Source of the DNA: Roseiterribacter gracilis
Lineage (GTDB): Bacteria; Pseudomonadota; Alphaproteobacteria; BOG-932; Roseiterribacteraceae
Direction: 5' to 3'
Assembly (NCBI GenBank): GCA_018332375.1
Contig: BOPV01000001.1
Coordinates: 1,674,001-1,738,000, forward strand
DNA length: 64,000 bases
The notes under the pieces are model-generated. The model was not told where the DNA came from. It did no database searches and saw only the letters and a list, made by a program, of their open reading frames with translations. Shown in pieces: positions 27,061-37,212 of this stretch. Position 1 is the first letter of the stretch. The number at the start of each line of letters is the position of its first letter. A program made the translations under genes and the position numbers.

Positions 27061-30000
27061 CTATTCCGCGGTGGCCATCAGGCTGGCATTGCCGCCCGCC
27101 GCCGTCGTGTTGATCGTCACCGTCCGCTCGGTCGCGAAGCGCGCGAGATAATTCGGCCCACCCGCTTTCGGACCGGTGCCCGACAGACCTTCGCCGCCAA
27201 ATGGCTGGGTTCCGACAACCGCACCAATGACGGTGCGATTGACGTAGAAATTTCCGACCTTGGCGTGACCGCGCACGCGATCGACGGTTTCGTCGATGCG
27301 CGTCTGCAATCCCAACGTCAGCCCGTAGCCGGTCGCGGTGATCGCATCGAGCACGCCTTCCAACCGGTCGGCCTTGTAGGGCGCGACATGCAGGAACGGG
27401 CCGAACACTTCGCCCGGCAAATCCGACACGCCAGTGACCGCAACTGCGCGCGGCGCGAAGAAGCTGCCATGGGCGGTCGCGTCGCAATTGATCGGTGCCG
27501 ATGCAAAGGCCGTCGGCATGCGCGTCGCATGGAGTTCCAACAGCTTCAACGCGTCGTCATCGATCACCGGCCCGCAATCGGTCGCGAGGTCGGCGGGATC
27601 GCCCACCGTCAACTCGGCCATCGCGCCGGTCAGCATGTCCTTGCACGACTCGTAGACGTCTTCCTGCACGTACAGCATGCGCAGTGCCGAACAACGTTGG
27701 CCGGCACTGTCGAACGCCGACACAAGCACGTCGCCAACCACCTGTTCGAGCAAGGCTGAACTGTCGACGATCATCGCGTTGAGACCGCCCGTCTCTGCGA
27801 TCAAAGTCGCGATCGCACCGTCGCGTCCCGCAAGCTGCCGGTTGATCGCGCGCGCCACCTGGGTCGAGCCGGTGAAGCACACGCCGGCGATGCGCGGATC
27901 GGCAACCAGCGGCGCACCGACTTGCTCGCCGTCGCCGGGCAACAAGGACAGCGCACCAACCGGCACGCCCGCCTGATGCAACAGCGCAACTGCGCGGGCT
28001 GCAATCAGCGGCGTTTGTTCGGCCGGTTTCGCGACCACCGCATTGCCCGCGATCAACGCAGCCGCAACCTGGCCGGTGAAAATCGCCAGCGGAAAATTCC
28101 ACGGCGAGATGCAAGCGAAGACGCCGCGGCCGTGATGCGACAACTCGTTGGTTTCGCCGGTCGGCCCCGGCAGCGCATGCCGCCCCAAGGCCGACGGCGC
28201 GATCGCTGCGTAATAGCGCAGAAAGTCGACCGCTTCGCGCAGCTCGGCGATGGCGGCGGGAATCGTCTTGCCCGCTTCGCGCACGCACAGCGCCAACATC
28301 GCGGCGCGATCTTCTTCGAACAGATCGGCAGCGCGCTGCAGAATGCGCGCACGCGCTTCGACGCCGATCGCATCCCAATCCGGTTGCGCCTTGACGGCCG
28401 CGTCGACTGCGTGCGTCACGTCGGCCTTGGTCGCTTCGTAGGCCAGGCCGACTTTGTCGCGGCGATCTTGTGGCGTCGCAAGTTCGCGCACCGTGCCGCC
28501 GTTCAACGCACGTCCGTCGATCAACGGACGAGCAACATGGCCGTCGCGCGGCACGCTGCGTAGCGAAGCCTGCAAGGCTTCGACCGACAATGGATCTCCC
28601 AAATCAATGCCTTTCGAATTGACGCGTTCGGGCGCGTAGAGCTGGGCTGGAAGCGGAATACGCGACGGTGCTGCGGCTGCAATCGCTTCGGCGGGATCGC
28701 GCGTCAGCGTGTCGACCGGCACGGCCGGGTCGGCGATCTGATTGACGAACGAGCTGTTGGCGCCGTTTTCCAGCAGACGCCGCACGAGATAGGCGAGCAG
28801 ATCGCGGTGCGTGCCGACCGGGGCATAGACGCGACAGGCGATGCCCCAAGAGTCAGGTCCGACAATGCGCGCATACAGACCTTCGCCCATGCCGTGCAGG
28901 CGCTGGAATTCATAGTCGCTGCGATTGCCCGCCAATTCGCGGATCGCTGCAACCGTATAGGCATTGTGCGTGGCGAACTGGCCGTACAGATGTTCGCCCG
29001 CTTTCAGAATCTTTTCGGCCGCCGCGATGTAGGACAGGTCGGTTGCGACTTTGCGCGTGAAGACCGGATAATTGTCGAGCCCTTGTTCTTGGGCCCGTTT
29101 GATCTCGGTGTCCCAGTACGCACCTTTGACCAGCCGCACCATCAACCGACGATTGGCGCGCGCCGTGCGCTCGATCAGCCAGTCAAGCACGGGCAGCGCG
29201 CGCTTCGAATAGGCCTGTACCGCCAAGCCCAACCCGTCCCAGCCTTTCAAGCTGGGCGCGTCGATCAAACGGCCGATCAAATCCAGCGACAGGTCAAGAC
29301 GATCGGCTTCTTCGGCGTCGATCGTGCACCCAATATTGACGCGCTTGGCCGCCTCGGCGAGTTCGAGCACGCGTGGAAACAATTCATCCAACGTACGTGC
29401 GCGCTGGCGCAGCTCGTAGCGCGGATGCAGCGCCGACAGTTTGATCGAGATGCCCGGGCTGATGATCGGCCCGCGGCCCGCTGCTTCCTTGCCGATCGCC
29501 GCAATCGCTGCGTGATACGACAGAAGATAGCGCTTGGCGTCTTCGTCGGTGCGTGCTGCTTCGCCCAGCATGTCGTAGCTGTGGCGGTAATTCTTTTTCT
29601 CGTTGTCGCGCGCACGCACCAACGCTTCGTCGATGGTTTCGCCCAATACGAAATGCGAGCCCAACACGCGCATCGCCTGCAGCATCGCCTGGCGCACCAC
29701 CGGTTCGCCGACGCGGCTGATCATGCGCTTCCACGCGCCGGCCCCATCGGTCGCGCGCATCGCGCGTCCAGTCAGCGCCAACGCCCAGCTCGACAGATTG
29801 ACGAAGGTCGAATCCGACTGGCCGACATGCTTGTCGAAATCGGCGTCGCTCAACTTGTCGCGGATCAGCAGGTCGCGCGTCGCTGCGTCGGGAATGCGCA
29901 GCAACGCCTCGGCCAAGGTCATCAACACGACGCCCTCTTCGCTCGACAGGTCGTATTCGCGCATCAGCGCGTCGACCTGGCCGACATGGGAATCGTCGGT

Positions 30001-30174
30001 GCGCAGCGCCTGGATCAGCTCGGCGGCGGTGCGGCGGATGCGCGACCGGGCGGTGTCGTCGGCCGAGACCGCCTGGAGCAGCCGGGCGATGGCGGCCCCC
30101 TCATCCTGGCGATGGGTCCGGCGGATCTCGTCGCGAAGCGGGTCGTGGTCGAAGCTGAGGGTCATCGCAGCCAT
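27061..30174 (-). CDS. putA: Bifunctional proline dehydrogenase / P5C dehydrogenase PutA
   Basis: 1037 residues. The FAD-dependent proline dehydrogenase barrel (about 140-450; [27 protein letters not shown]) oxidises proline. The aldehyde dehydrogenase domain (about 520-1000; [18 protein letters not shown], catalytic Cys in [10 protein letters not shown]) completes conversion to glutamate. The N-terminal ribbon-helix-helix DNA-binding domain of enterobacterial PutA is absent, so this short form is an enzyme only and regulation is left to the divergent Lrp-type gene. The start is ATG 30174, or ATG 30165 three codons later. Confidence 0.96.
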   Translation of the reverse strand: MAAMTLSFDHDPLRDEIRRTHRQDEGAAIARLLQAVSADDTARSRIRRTAAELIQALRTDDSHVGQVDALMREYDLSSEEGVVLMTLAEALLRIPDAATRDLLIRDKLSDADFDKHVGQSDSTFVNLSSWALALTGRAMRATDGAGAWKRMISRVGEPVVRQAMLQAMRVLGSHFVLGETIDEALVRARDNEKKNYRHSYDMLGEAARTDEDAKRYLLSYHAAIAAIGKEAAGRGPIISPGISIKLSALHPRYELRQRARTLDELFPRVLELAEAAKRVNIGCTIDAEEADRLDLSLDLIGRLIDAPSLKGWDGLGLAVQAYSKRALPVLDWLIERTARANRRLMVRLVKGAYWDTEIKRAQEQGLDNYPVFTRKVATDLSYIAAAEKILKAGEHLYGQFATHNAYTVAAIRELAGNRSDYEFQRLHGMGEGLYARIVGPDSWGIACRVYAPVGTHRDLLAYLVRRLLENGANSSFVNQIADPAVPVDTLTRDPAEAIAAAAPSRIPLPAQLYAPERVNSKGIDLGDPLSVEALQASLRSVPRDGHVARPLIDGRALNGGTVRELATPQDRRDKVGLAYEATKADVTHAVDAAVKAQPDWDAIGVEARARILQRAADLFEEDRAAMLALCVREAGKTIPAAIAELREAVDFLRYYAAIAPSALGRHALPGPTGETNELSHHGRGVFACISPWNFPLAIFTGQVAAALIAGNAVVAKPAEQTPLIAARAVALLHQAGVPVGALSLLPGDGEQVGAPLVADPRIAGVCFTGSTQVARAINRQLAGRDGAIATLIAETGGLNAMIVDSSALLEQVVGDVLVSAFDSAGQRCSALRMLYVQEDVYESCKDMLTGAMAELTVGDPADLATDCGPVIDDDALKLLELHATRMPTAFASAPINCDATAHGSFFAPRAVAVTGVSDLPGEVFGPFLHVAPYKADRLEGVLDAITATGYGLTLGLQTRIDETVDRVRGHAKVGNFYVNRTVIGAVVGTQPFGGEGLSGTGPKAGGPNYLARFATERTVTINTTAAGGNASLMATAE

Positions 30175-30207
30175 CTTGGTGGATTCATCTGGACAGCTAC
30201 CAAGAAG

Positions 30208-30268
30208 CCAGCAGGATATCCCACTGAACTGGCCCTGATCCGGGCCATCTGACGGGATAATCTGCTGG
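30208..30268. promoter_or_regulatory. putA-putR intergenic Lrp-type operator
   Basis: Two 15-base sites in inverted orientation, CCAGCAGGATATCCC (30208-30222) and GGGATAATCTGCTGG (30254-30268), match at 13 of 15 positions and resemble the Lrp consensus YAGHAWATTWTDCTR. Between them GGCCC-N6-GGGCC (30231-30246) forms an inner dyad. The right site also contains GATAAT, a possible -10 for putR. Confidence 0.6.
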
Positions 30269-30278
30269 GACCCTTCGC

Positions 30279-30764
30279 ATGCGCACCAAACGGACCCTGA
30301 AAGACCTGGATGCGATCGACCGGCGGATCCTGCAGGTGCTGCAGAAGGACGGCCGGATCTCGAATGTCGACCTAGCCGAGAAGATCCACCTGTCCCCGAC
30401 GCCCTGCCTGGAACGGGTCCGGCGGCTGGAACGCGATGGGTTCATCGACGGCTATGTTGCGGTGCTGAATCCCGACCGGTTGGAAGCGGGCCTGTTGGCC
30501 TTCGTGCAGATCTCGCTCGATCGCACCACGCCCGACGTGTTCGAACGCTTTGCCAAAGCGGCCAATGGCGAACCTGCCATTGTCGAATGCCACATGGTGG
30601 CGGGTGGATTCGACTATCTGCTCAAGGTGCGTGTCGCGGACATGGACGCGTATCGGCGGTTTTTGGGCGCCGGCCTGTCGACGCTGCCGGGCGTGCGCGA
30701 AACCCATACCTACATGGTGATGGAGCAGGTCAAACGCAGCACCGAGGTTGCCCTAACACTCTGA
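30279..30764 (+). CDS. putR: Lrp/AsnC-family regulator of proline catabolism (PutR-like)
   Basis: 161 residues. N-terminal HTH (LDAIDRRILQVLQKDGRISN, LSPTPCLERVRRLE) and a C-terminal RAM/AsnC ligand-binding domain (VECHMVAGGFDYLLKVRVAD). Its position, divergent from putA with a symmetric operator between, fits PutR, the proline-responsive activator of putA in alphaproteobacteria. ATG 30279 is close to the predicted transcription start. Confidence 0.88.
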   Translation: MRTKRTLKDLDAIDRRILQVLQKDGRISNVDLAEKIHLSPTPCLERVRRLERDGFIDGYVAVLNPDRLEAGLLAFVQISLDRTTPDVFERFAKAANGEPAIVECHMVAGGFDYLLKVRVADMDAYRRFLGAGLSTLPGVRETHTYMVMEQVKRSTEVALTL

Positions 30765-30855
30765 ACAACAGACGCGTGATCGGCGCGCCAATTTCGTGTA
30801 AGGTCGCTGCAGATCCAAGAAACGGATCGATGAACGCGAGAAGCGGAGTAGTTCG

Positions 30856-31710
30856 ATGGTGAGCGCAATCACCCAGGCGCTGCTGCAGCGTACCGCAACG
30901 GTGCGCAAGATCATTCAGCAGACCCAAGGCGACGATCCCAATTCAGCCCAGACGATTGCCCTGTTCGACGAACGTTCGAAACAGTCGATCGATGCGATCA
31001 ACAAGCTGGAATTGGCGAAGGTCGACGTCAAAAAACAGACCAAGGAAATCGCAGCCCAGAAGCTGGCGCGGCTGAAAGAACAGCTGCGCATGTTGCGGAT
31101 GTTCGGCGGCAGTTCGAAAGCGATGGCGCGACAGGCCGCGGCCTTGGCGCGCGAGATCGCATCGGCGGTGAGTTCCTACGCCAGCGCCGCAACCGACGGC
31201 GCGTCGCCGATCGACGACAGCAAACTTGCGTATAGCGGTGGCGACGCATCGACCAGCGGTGGCGACGATCGCAGCGCGACCAACACGGCGAATGCCGGCG
31301 GCGAAGCGGCGGTTGCAACCGCAGAAGCAGCAGCGCCCGGCAGCACCGACGCTGCCGCCGCGACGACAGGCGGCGCGACACAAAGCGACGCGCAAGCAAC
31401 CGCGACGACGCCAAGCACCCCGACCGCCACAACCGATCGTGCCGGCGTCTTGGCGCAACGCGCCGCGGACCGCGAACAGGATCGCGCTTTCTTTCAGGAA
31501 GCGAAGAACATGCTGGCACAGCTGCGCGGCATCATCGAAGACGCGAAGCACAAAGACCACGCGAAGCACGCAAAGGGCTCGCCTGCTGTATTTGTAGCTG
31601 CACTGAACACAGTCAGCAGCGTCGATCGCAGCGTCGCTTCTGCCGAACGCTCGGTCTTGGCGGTACCGGTGGTTCCGGTCGCAATTCCGGCGGTGCGGAT
31701 CTCGGTCTAG
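30856..31710 (+). CDS. Hypothetical Ala/Thr-rich protein with coiled-coil ends
   Basis: 284 residues in three parts. Residues 1-105 are helical and charged with a likely coiled coil (KKQTKEIAAQKLARLKEQLR). Residues 106-195 are low complexity, rich in Ala, Thr, Gly and Ser. Residues 196-240 are helical again (RAADREQDRAFFQEAKNML) with a Lys/His patch KHKDHAKHAKG, then a hydrophobic Val/Pro tail. No signal peptide and no known domain. ATG 30856 follows GGAG at a fair distance. Function not assigned. Confidence 0.65.
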   Translation: MVSAITQALLQRTATVRKIIQQTQGDDPNSAQTIALFDERSKQSIDAINKLELAKVDVKKQTKEIAAQKLARLKEQLRMLRMFGGSSKAMARQAAALAREIASAVSSYASAATDGASPIDDSKLAYSGGDASTSGGDDRSATNTANAGGEAAVATAEAAAPGSTDAAAATTGGATQSDAQATATTPSTPTATTDRAGVLAQRAADREQDRAFFQEAKNMLAQLRGIIEDAKHKDHAKHAKGSPAVFVAALNTVSSVDRSVASAERSVLAVPVVPVAIPAVRISV

Positions 31711-31714
31711 CTGG

Positions 31715-32929
31715 TCAGCGGTGACCCGGCAGGATCTGCGTCGGGTAACCCGCTTCTTCCACGACCGCTTTGATCGCTTGGGTGTGTGCCCAGTCGCGTG
31801 ACTCGATCATCACGTCGAGGCCGGTCGTCTTGGCCGACATTTGCGATGTCAGGCGATCGTGGCGCACTTCGACGATGTTGGCGCCGGCGTCACCGAGCAA
31901 CGTCGCGATTTTTGCCAGCAGGCCCGGACGATCGGGAATTTCGATGCGCAAGGTCGCAACCCGGCCTTCGCGCACCAACTCGCGCAGAATGATCGACGCC
32001 AGCAGGCGCGGGTCGATATTGCCGCCGCACAACAACGTGCCGACGCGCTTGCCCTTGAACCGCTCGGGCTGCGTCAGAATCGCAGCCAGCCCGGCCGCGC
32101 CAGCGCCTTCGACGACCGTCTTTTCGATATCGAGCAACATGCAGATCGCGCGTTCGAGCCGAATTTCATCGACCAGCACAATGTCAGAAACCAATTCGCG
32201 CGCGATCGCGGTTGTGCGTACACCGGCTTTGCCGACCGCGATGCCTTCCGCGATCGTCGTGCCGCCCGTGGGCAGGTCGAGATGGTCAAGTTCGTTTTTC
32301 ATCGACGGAAAGTGATCGCTTTCCACGCCGATGATTTCGATCTCGGGCTTGATCGCCTTGGCCGCGACCGCAATGCCCGCAATCAGGCCACCGCCGCCGA
32401 TCGGCACCACCAGCGTGTCGAGCGTCGGCACCTGTTCGAGCATTTCGAGGCCGATCGTGCCCTGGCCGGCAATGATCGCATCGTCGTCGAACGGATGCAC
32501 GAACACGAGGTTGCGTTCTTGCTGTAGCCGTTCGGCAATTGCCCGCGCTTCTTCGATCGTCTCGCCGTCGAGCACGACCTTGGCACCAAGTGCCTCGGTG
32601 TTGCGCACTTTGCCGTAGGGCGTGCCCTTGGGCATGACGATGGTGCAATCGATGCCCAGGCGTGACGCGTTATAGGCGACGCCTTGCGCGTGATTGCCCG
32701 CCGACATGGCGATCACGCCGCGTTTGCGTTCATCGTCGCTCAGGCTCAGCAATTTGTTCAGCGCGCCGCGTTCCTTGAACGAGGCGGTGAATTGCTGCGT
32801 CTCGTATTTGAGCCACAGCTCGCAACCCAGCAGGGTCGAAAGCGTCTGGGCCTTGTCCAAGGGCGTGCGAAGCACTTGCCCCTGGATACGCTGAGCGGCG
32901 GCGCGGATATCGTCGATGGTGACCGGCAT
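31715..32929 (-). CDS. Threonine ammonia-lyase with ACT domain
   Basis: 404 residues. PLP-dependent fold type II enzyme converting threonine to 2-oxobutanoate and ammonia. The Schiff-base lysine is in FTASFKERGALNK (about residue 51) and the glycine loop reads PIGGGGLIAGI. The C-terminal residues about 325-400 form one ACT domain (RIEIPDRPGLLAKIATLLGD), as in the TdcB/IlvA forms of about 400 residues. It is the last gene of the long minus-strand run, 61 bases after the cyclophilin gene. Anabolic or catabolic use is not resolved. Confidence 0.92.
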   Translation of the reverse strand: MPVTIDDIRAAAQRIQGQVLRTPLDKAQTLSTLLGCELWLKYETQQFTASFKERGALNKLLSLSDDERKRGVIAMSAGNHAQGVAYNASRLGIDCTIVMPKGTPYGKVRNTEALGAKVVLDGETIEEARAIAERLQQERNLVFVHPFDDDAIIAGQGTIGLEMLEQVPTLDTLVVPIGGGGLIAGIAVAAKAIKPEIEIIGVESDHFPSMKNELDHLDLPTGGTTIAEGIAVGKAGVRTTAIARELVSDIVLVDEIRLERAICMLLDIEKTVVEGAGAAGLAAILTQPERFKGKRVGTLLCGGNIDPRLLASIILRELVREGRVATLRIEIPDRPGLLAKIATLLGDAGANIVEVRHDRLTSQMSAKTTGLDVMIESRDWAHTQAIKAVVEEAGYPTQILPGHR

Positions 32930-32990
32930 GGCGCGCGACCCTAGCTGGACCCTACCGGACAGGAAAGCGTCCGCGCCGCATGGCTCTTGT

Positions 32991-33593
32991 TCAGTTGCCG
33001 CAATTTTTGGGCCAGGGATCGATCAAGGTGACGCTGTTCATCTTGACCGGCTGGACGATCGCCTCGCCCTGGTCGGGCGACGCATGGATCGCACGCACCA
33101 CGTCCATGCCGTCGATGACCGAGCCGAAGGCGGCAAATCCCTGCCCGTCGGTATTGCGCATCCCGCCGAAATCCAGCGCGACGGAATCTTCGACCACAAT
33201 GAAGAAGCTCGACGTCGCGCTGTTGGGATCGCTGCGTGCCATCGAAATGGCACCGGCGTGATGGTGCAATCCGGTCTTCTGCGTGGTCTCAAGCGCGATC
33301 GGCCCGAACCAGTTCTCGGCTTCCTTGCGCGCGCCGGCCTGAATGACTTCGATCGGAACCGGGCTGATCTTGGTGCTGGTTTTGTGCACCGTGCGATAGA
33401 ACAGCCCGCCATTATAGGCGCCCGCTCGCACATAGCGCAGGAAGTTGCAACTGGTGATCGGTGCGTGCAGCGCGTCGAGAACAATGCGGATCTTGCCGGC
33501 GTCGGTGTGAATCTCGACGCGCGCGTTGGGTTGCTGGTTCTGCGCCGACGCGGTGGTGGCGGCGAACAACAATGCGGCAACAAGAGCTTTCAT
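32991..33593 (-). CDS. Periplasmic cyclophilin-type peptidyl-prolyl isomerase
   Basis: 200 residues. Signal peptide MKALVAALLFAATTASAQ, then a cyclophilin domain with GLFYRTVHK, ISMARSDPNSATSSFFIV and GFAAFGSVIDGMDVV. It catalyses proline isomerisation in protein folding. The usual GHGTGG-type stretch is divergent here. ATG 33593 overlaps the ELM1 gene stop by 4 bases (ATGA), so it is translated in a coupled way. Confidence 0.9.
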   Translation of the reverse strand: MKALVAALLFAATTASAQNQQPNARVEIHTDAGKIRIVLDALHAPITSCNFLRYVRAGAYNGGLFYRTVHKTSTKISPVPIEVIQAGARKEAENWFGPIALETTQKTGLHHHAGAISMARSDPNSATSSFFIVVEDSVALDFGGMRNTDGQGFAAFGSVIDGMDVVRAIHASPDQGEAIVQPVKMNSVTLIDPWPKNCGN

Positions 33594-34522
33594 CCCGTCC
33601 TCTTCTTCACCTTGGCCTGCACGGCCCAGATTGCCGGCGCGAAATCCAACTTCACTTGCGCGTAGTCGTCCAGCGTTCCGTCGAACCAACGCGCCGAACC
33701 GCGCGCAACGACATGGTCGAGAAAGGCGCCATATTTTCCGGGATTGCCCGGCAGGCGTGCGAGATAGACCGGACGACCCAGCGACGCCGCTTCCGACACC
33801 ATCGAAATCGAGTCCGACGTCACCAGCAACGCGTCGGCCGCAGCCAGCAGATCGAAATAGGGATTCTCGCCCGTCCCGTCCCACAACCAGACGTCGGGTC
33901 CGGCTGCGTCCTGCAGCGCGCGCAAGGTAGCGATGGGCGTTCGGCGCGACGCGGTCGCGCGCACATTCCATCCCGCCTCTGCCAGCCCGCGCAGCTGCGC
34001 GCCCAGATCGCGCGCGACGCTCTCGTCGAAGCGAAACCGCTTGTTGGGACCGCCGATCAACACGGAGGCAATCTTGCCGCCGCCGAACCGCGCACGCGCC
34101 GCATCGCGCAGCAGCGCAATCTTGTCCGGCACGACGCGATGGCAGGCGCCGTCAATGACCACGACGTTCGAACGCGGCGCGACACCGTCATGCACGCCGA
34201 CCACGACAAGATCGAACCGGTCATAGCCGAAGCCGGGATTCTGCACCGCCACGACCGTGCTGACGCGCTGCAGCCGGGCTGCGACCGGAAACGCCGCATG
34301 ACCGGCTGCGATGATCAGCTCGGGCCACGGCAAGGTGAGCTTCAGCTCTTCGAACAGCTTCTTGTCGGGCCGCACCAGCGAAACGAGCGCACGCAGCCAG
34401 CCGCTGCGCTCGACAACGCGCTCGTCGATCGTATCGGCGGTGAATCCGACAGCTTCGGCAAGACCCAGCGCCTGGTTGCGCAGGCCCTGCTTGCCGTCGG
34501 TGAGAATGAGGACGCGCTTCAA
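33590..34522 (-). CDS. ELM1-family protein (mitochondrial fission ELM1-like)
   Basis: 310 residues of the ELM1/DUF1022 family found in alphaproteobacteria and plants. Recognisable segments are LTDGKQGLRNQALGLAEAVG at the N terminus, IAAGHAAFPVAARL, LIGGPNKRFRFD and TSDSISMVSEAASLGRPVYL. The fold resembles GT-B glycosyltransferases, and the bacterial role is unproven. TTG 34522 is the only start that fits; it overlaps the upstream oxygenase stop (TTGA), and the rest of the open frame upstream is not family-like. Confidence 0.85.
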   Translation of the reverse strand: MKRVLILTDGKQGLRNQALGLAEAVGFTADTIDERVVERSGWLRALVSLVRPDKKLFEELKLTLPWPELIIAAGHAAFPVAARLQRVSTVVAVQNPGFGYDRFDLVVVGVHDGVAPRSNVVVIDGACHRVVPDKIALLRDAARARFGGGKIASVLIGGPNKRFRFDESVARDLGAQLRGLAEAGWNVRATASRRTPIATLRALQDAAGPDVWLWDGTGENPYFDLLAAADALLVTSDSISMVSEAASLGRPVYLARLPGNPGKYGAFLDHVVARGSARWFDGTLDDYAQVKLDFAPAIWAVQAKVKKRTG

Positions 34523-35175
34523 GTGGTGCGCGGGAACAGGCGCGACTTCAGCCGCTTCAACCAAGCCGAGCGGCGATGGCGCTTCATCTCGTGATCGCGC
34601 GCCGCGACGTCGGTGATCCAATTGAGCTGAAAGGCAAAGCGCGGCGCGTCGGCAGGATAGTGGCCGTGCCAGGAATTGTCGCTGCGGCGGAACGCAATCA
34701 TGTTGCCGCCGACCGGTTCGATTTCCAGCAACGTCGAATCCAGATCGTTCTTGTCGCGCAACATCCGCAGACGCCCGCCCGTGTGCGGCCAAGCTTCGTT
34801 CAGATAGACGAGCACGGTCACGATCTTGTCGAGCGAGTCGGTATGGATCGACCCGTCCTTGGCTTCGACGCGACCGCGGATCGTCACCATGGTCGGCTTG
34901 CCGACAATGTCGGCATTGAGCTTGGTGCCGAGACGCCGCGCGAAATCATCTGAGGTCAGCTCGTCGAGCAGCTCTTTCAACGCGCCTTCGCGATCGTTCA
35001 ACTGTTCGAGCGGCCAGCTGCCGCGTTCGGGCGGCACTTCCGCCGTCGCGCGGATGCGCGCCAGCGCATCCGGCTTCACCAGGTGCTGCACGTACAGAAA
35101 ATCGAACGGATCATGCACCGGCTGCGCGCGGTCGAACGCGTCGAGATCGACCGCGCGGTAACTCGTCGTAGACAT
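34519..35175 (-). CDS. 2-oxoglutarate/Fe(II)-dependent oxygenase family protein
   Basis: 218 residues. Double-stranded beta-helix with the iron ligands HxD in GSIHTDSLDKIVTVLVYLN and a distal His in SDNSWHGHYP; FAFQLNW follows in the last strand. Substrate unknown. ATG 35175 (MSTTSYRAVDLDAF) is 13 bases after the S10 peptidase stop. It overlaps the ELM1 gene; the pairing of these two families suggests a shared cell-surface or glycan function, which is inference. Confidence 0.8.
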   Translation of the reverse strand: MSTTSYRAVDLDAFDRAQPVHDPFDFLYVQHLVKPDALARIRATAEVPPERGSWPLEQLNDREGALKELLDELTSDDFARRLGTKLNADIVGKPTMVTIRGRVEAKDGSIHTDSLDKIVTVLVYLNEAWPHTGGRLRMLRDKNDLDSTLLEIEPVGGNMIAFRRSDNSWHGHYPADAPRFAFQLNWITDVAARDHEMKRHRRSAWLKRLKSRLFPRTT

Positions 35176-35188
35176 CAGATTCCTCGTG

Positions 35189-36733
35189 TCACCCGTGTTT
35201 GGCCGTACCCGCATCGGCCGAAGCCGGGTCGGGATATAGGCCGCGCACGTCATCGCGCAGACCTTTGCGCGAGTTCTCGCGGGTATAGAACATATGTCCG
35301 CCCGGGTAGACTTTGAGTCGGACCCGGTTCGGATCGCCGAAGGGCGGGATCTGGTCGATGATCATGCGGCTGGCCATATAGGGCGTCACCAGATCGGTGG
35401 CGCCGTGCACGATCAGCATTTTCAGGCTCTTATCGAGCGCCAGCGCCTTGCGCAGATCTTCGCTCGCATCGGCCGCGTTGCCGCCGCCGAACGCCGACTG
35501 GTTCCATTCCCACTTCTGGTTCACTTCGCCGTTCAGCACGCGGTACGGCGCTTCGACTTTCCAGTTCAGGACGTTCGAGGTGTAGTCGACGATCGCACTC
35601 GTCACCGGCGCCACCGCGCCTTGCAGGATCGGGTCACCCCAATTCTGTTCCGCCGATGACGGGTACGGATCGTAAGCGGTGACGCTGGCGTCGTAGCGGC
35701 TGCCGATCTCGCCTTTGTCGCGACGGAACTCACGCACGAAGGTGCTGTTGTCGATGCGCGCGCCCAACCGTTTGACTAAGGCTGGATCCAACCCGGTGAG
35801 CTTGGTGACTTTGTCGCTCATCCGGTCGACTGCGGTCAGATCCTGCCGGCCGCGCATCAGATCGACGAGATAGTCGGTCATTGCGTATTTCTCGGCGTCG
35901 GCAAGCTGATCGACCTGCACGTCCTTGCCGGTCGTCTTTTCCATCGCCGCCGCAGCCATCGCAGGCAAGGTCGCAACATAGGCGAACGGCGTGTTGCGCG
36001 TGCCGCGCCACAGCGCGAAATCGATGACGGGCGAAATCACCACGACGCCCTGCACGCCGACGCCTTCGACGGTTTGCAGATGCGACGCGATGCGCGGCGC
36101 GCGGAAGCCACCGTAGGATTCGCCGGCGAGATATTTCGGCGACTGCAGGCGCTGATATTTCGACAGCCACAGCGCGATGAATTTCGACATCGAGTCGATG
36201 TCCTGGCGCACGCCCCAGAAGGCTTTCTTGTTTTCGTCGGTGTCCTGCGCCGGACGCGACCAGCCGGTGCCGATCGGATCGATGAAGACGATGTCGGTGA
36301 AGTCGAGCCAGGTTTCCTGGTTGTCGATCAGCGCCGGCGATTTCGACGGCACGTCACCGTCATTGCCGAACGCGAGACGCTTGGGTCCCAACACGCCGAG
36401 ATGCAGCCACGCGCTGGCCGAACCCGGTCCACCGTTGAACGCGAAGGTGATCGGACGTTTGGATGGCGACTTGCCGTCGACGAGATAGGCGACGAAGCCC
36501 ATGTCGCCGCGACGCTGACCCTTCTCGTCGCGCATCGTCATCGCGCCGGCGATCGCGGTGTATTTGATCACTTTGCCGCCGACCGTGACCTGGCCGGTGG
36601 TGCGCGAGTCCGCAGGCAGCGCCGGCGTCTCGTCTTTCTTCGCTGCGGCTGCAGCAGCGTCCGGCTTGGGTGCTTCCTGCGCCACCGCGCCGAATGCAAG
36701 CAACACAGTGAGCAAGGTCAGGATCGTCTTCAT
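35189..36733 (-). CDS. Serine carboxypeptidase, peptidase family S10, secreted
   Basis: 514 residues. Signal peptide MKTILTLLTVLLAFGAVAQ, a low-complexity Ala/Lys linker, then an alpha/beta-hydrolase of family S10. The catalytic serine is in AGESYGGFRAP, the aspartate near VHGATDLVTPYMAS and the histidine in YPGGHMFYTR; NGGPGSASAW forms the oxyanion region. It removes C-terminal residues from peptides in the periplasm or outside the cell. Start by signal peptide: the extra upstream codons up to 36844 overlap holC and look non-coding. Confidence 0.92.
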   Translation of the reverse strand: MKTILTLLTVLLAFGAVAQEAPKPDAAAAAAKKDETPALPADSRTTGQVTVGGKVIKYTAIAGAMTMRDEKGQRRGDMGFVAYLVDGKSPSKRPITFAFNGGPGSASAWLHLGVLGPKRLAFGNDGDVPSKSPALIDNQETWLDFTDIVFIDPIGTGWSRPAQDTDENKKAFWGVRQDIDSMSKFIALWLSKYQRLQSPKYLAGESYGGFRAPRIASHLQTVEGVGVQGVVVISPVIDFALWRGTRNTPFAYVATLPAMAAAAMEKTTGKDVQVDQLADAEKYAMTDYLVDLMRGRQDLTAVDRMSDKVTKLTGLDPALVKRLGARIDNSTFVREFRRDKGEIGSRYDASVTAYDPYPSSAEQNWGDPILQGAVAPVTSAIVDYTSNVLNWKVEAPYRVLNGEVNQKWEWNQSAFGGGNAADASEDLRKALALDKSLKMLIVHGATDLVTPYMASRMIIDQIPPFGDPNRVRLKVYPGGHMFYTRENSRKGLRDDVRGLYPDPASADAGTAKHG

Positions 36734-36759
36734 CGCCAGCGCTCCCAGATCTTTGTGGT

Positions 36760-37212
36760 TCAGGTCGCGGCTTTCTTTTCCCAGCCGCGCGGGCCTTGCT
36801 GCCAATAGGTCAGCGCATGCCCGTCCGTTTTCCAAGCCGTCCAACGGCTGCGCGCAGCCGCCACTGCTTCTTCGTCATTGCCGTCGAACAAGTCACACAA
36901 GACCGCCCAGCCATCGACTTTGGCGCAGGTGGCACCATCGGCCAGCACCAGCATATCGGCGCTGTTGGGATTCTCGTCGACCGTGGTGAGCCAGATCGGC
37001 TGCCGGTCGGCTTCGCCATCGGATGCGGTGCCGTGCGCGAGAAAGCTTTCCGGCCTGTAGGTCCAAAGCTGCGTGTCGAGCGACGCGACGCGTTCGGCCG
37101 AGCCCAGCTTGACCACGATCCGGTGGCCACGCTCGCGCGCTTTTTCCAGTAGGACCGGAAGCAACTCGTCCAAGGTCGCGCGCTGCAGATGGTAGAAGCG
37201 AATGTCGGTCAC
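36760..37212 (-). CDS. holC: DNA polymerase III chi subunit HolC
   Basis: 150 residues. Typical start VTDIRFYHLQRATLDELLP, central KLGSAERVASLDTQLWTYRPESFLAHG and C-terminal Trp-rich segment. HolC links the clamp loader to SSB. GTG 37212 overlaps the S9 peptidase stop (GTGA). Location downstream of pepA is conserved in alphaproteobacteria, but here an S9 peptidase gene lies between pepA and holC. Confidence 0.92.
   Translation of the reverse strand: MTDIRFYHLQRATLDELLPVLLEKARERGHRIVVKLGSAERVASLDTQLWTYRPESFLAHGTASDGEADRQPIWLTTVDENPNSADMLVLADGATCAKVDGWAVLCDLFDGNDEEAVAAARSRWTAWKTDGHALTYWQQGPRGWEKKAAT

Noticed and set aside
28807..30252. Long open frame on the plus strand inside putA
   Set aside because: Antisense shadow of the proline dehydrogenase domain with no protein-like features.
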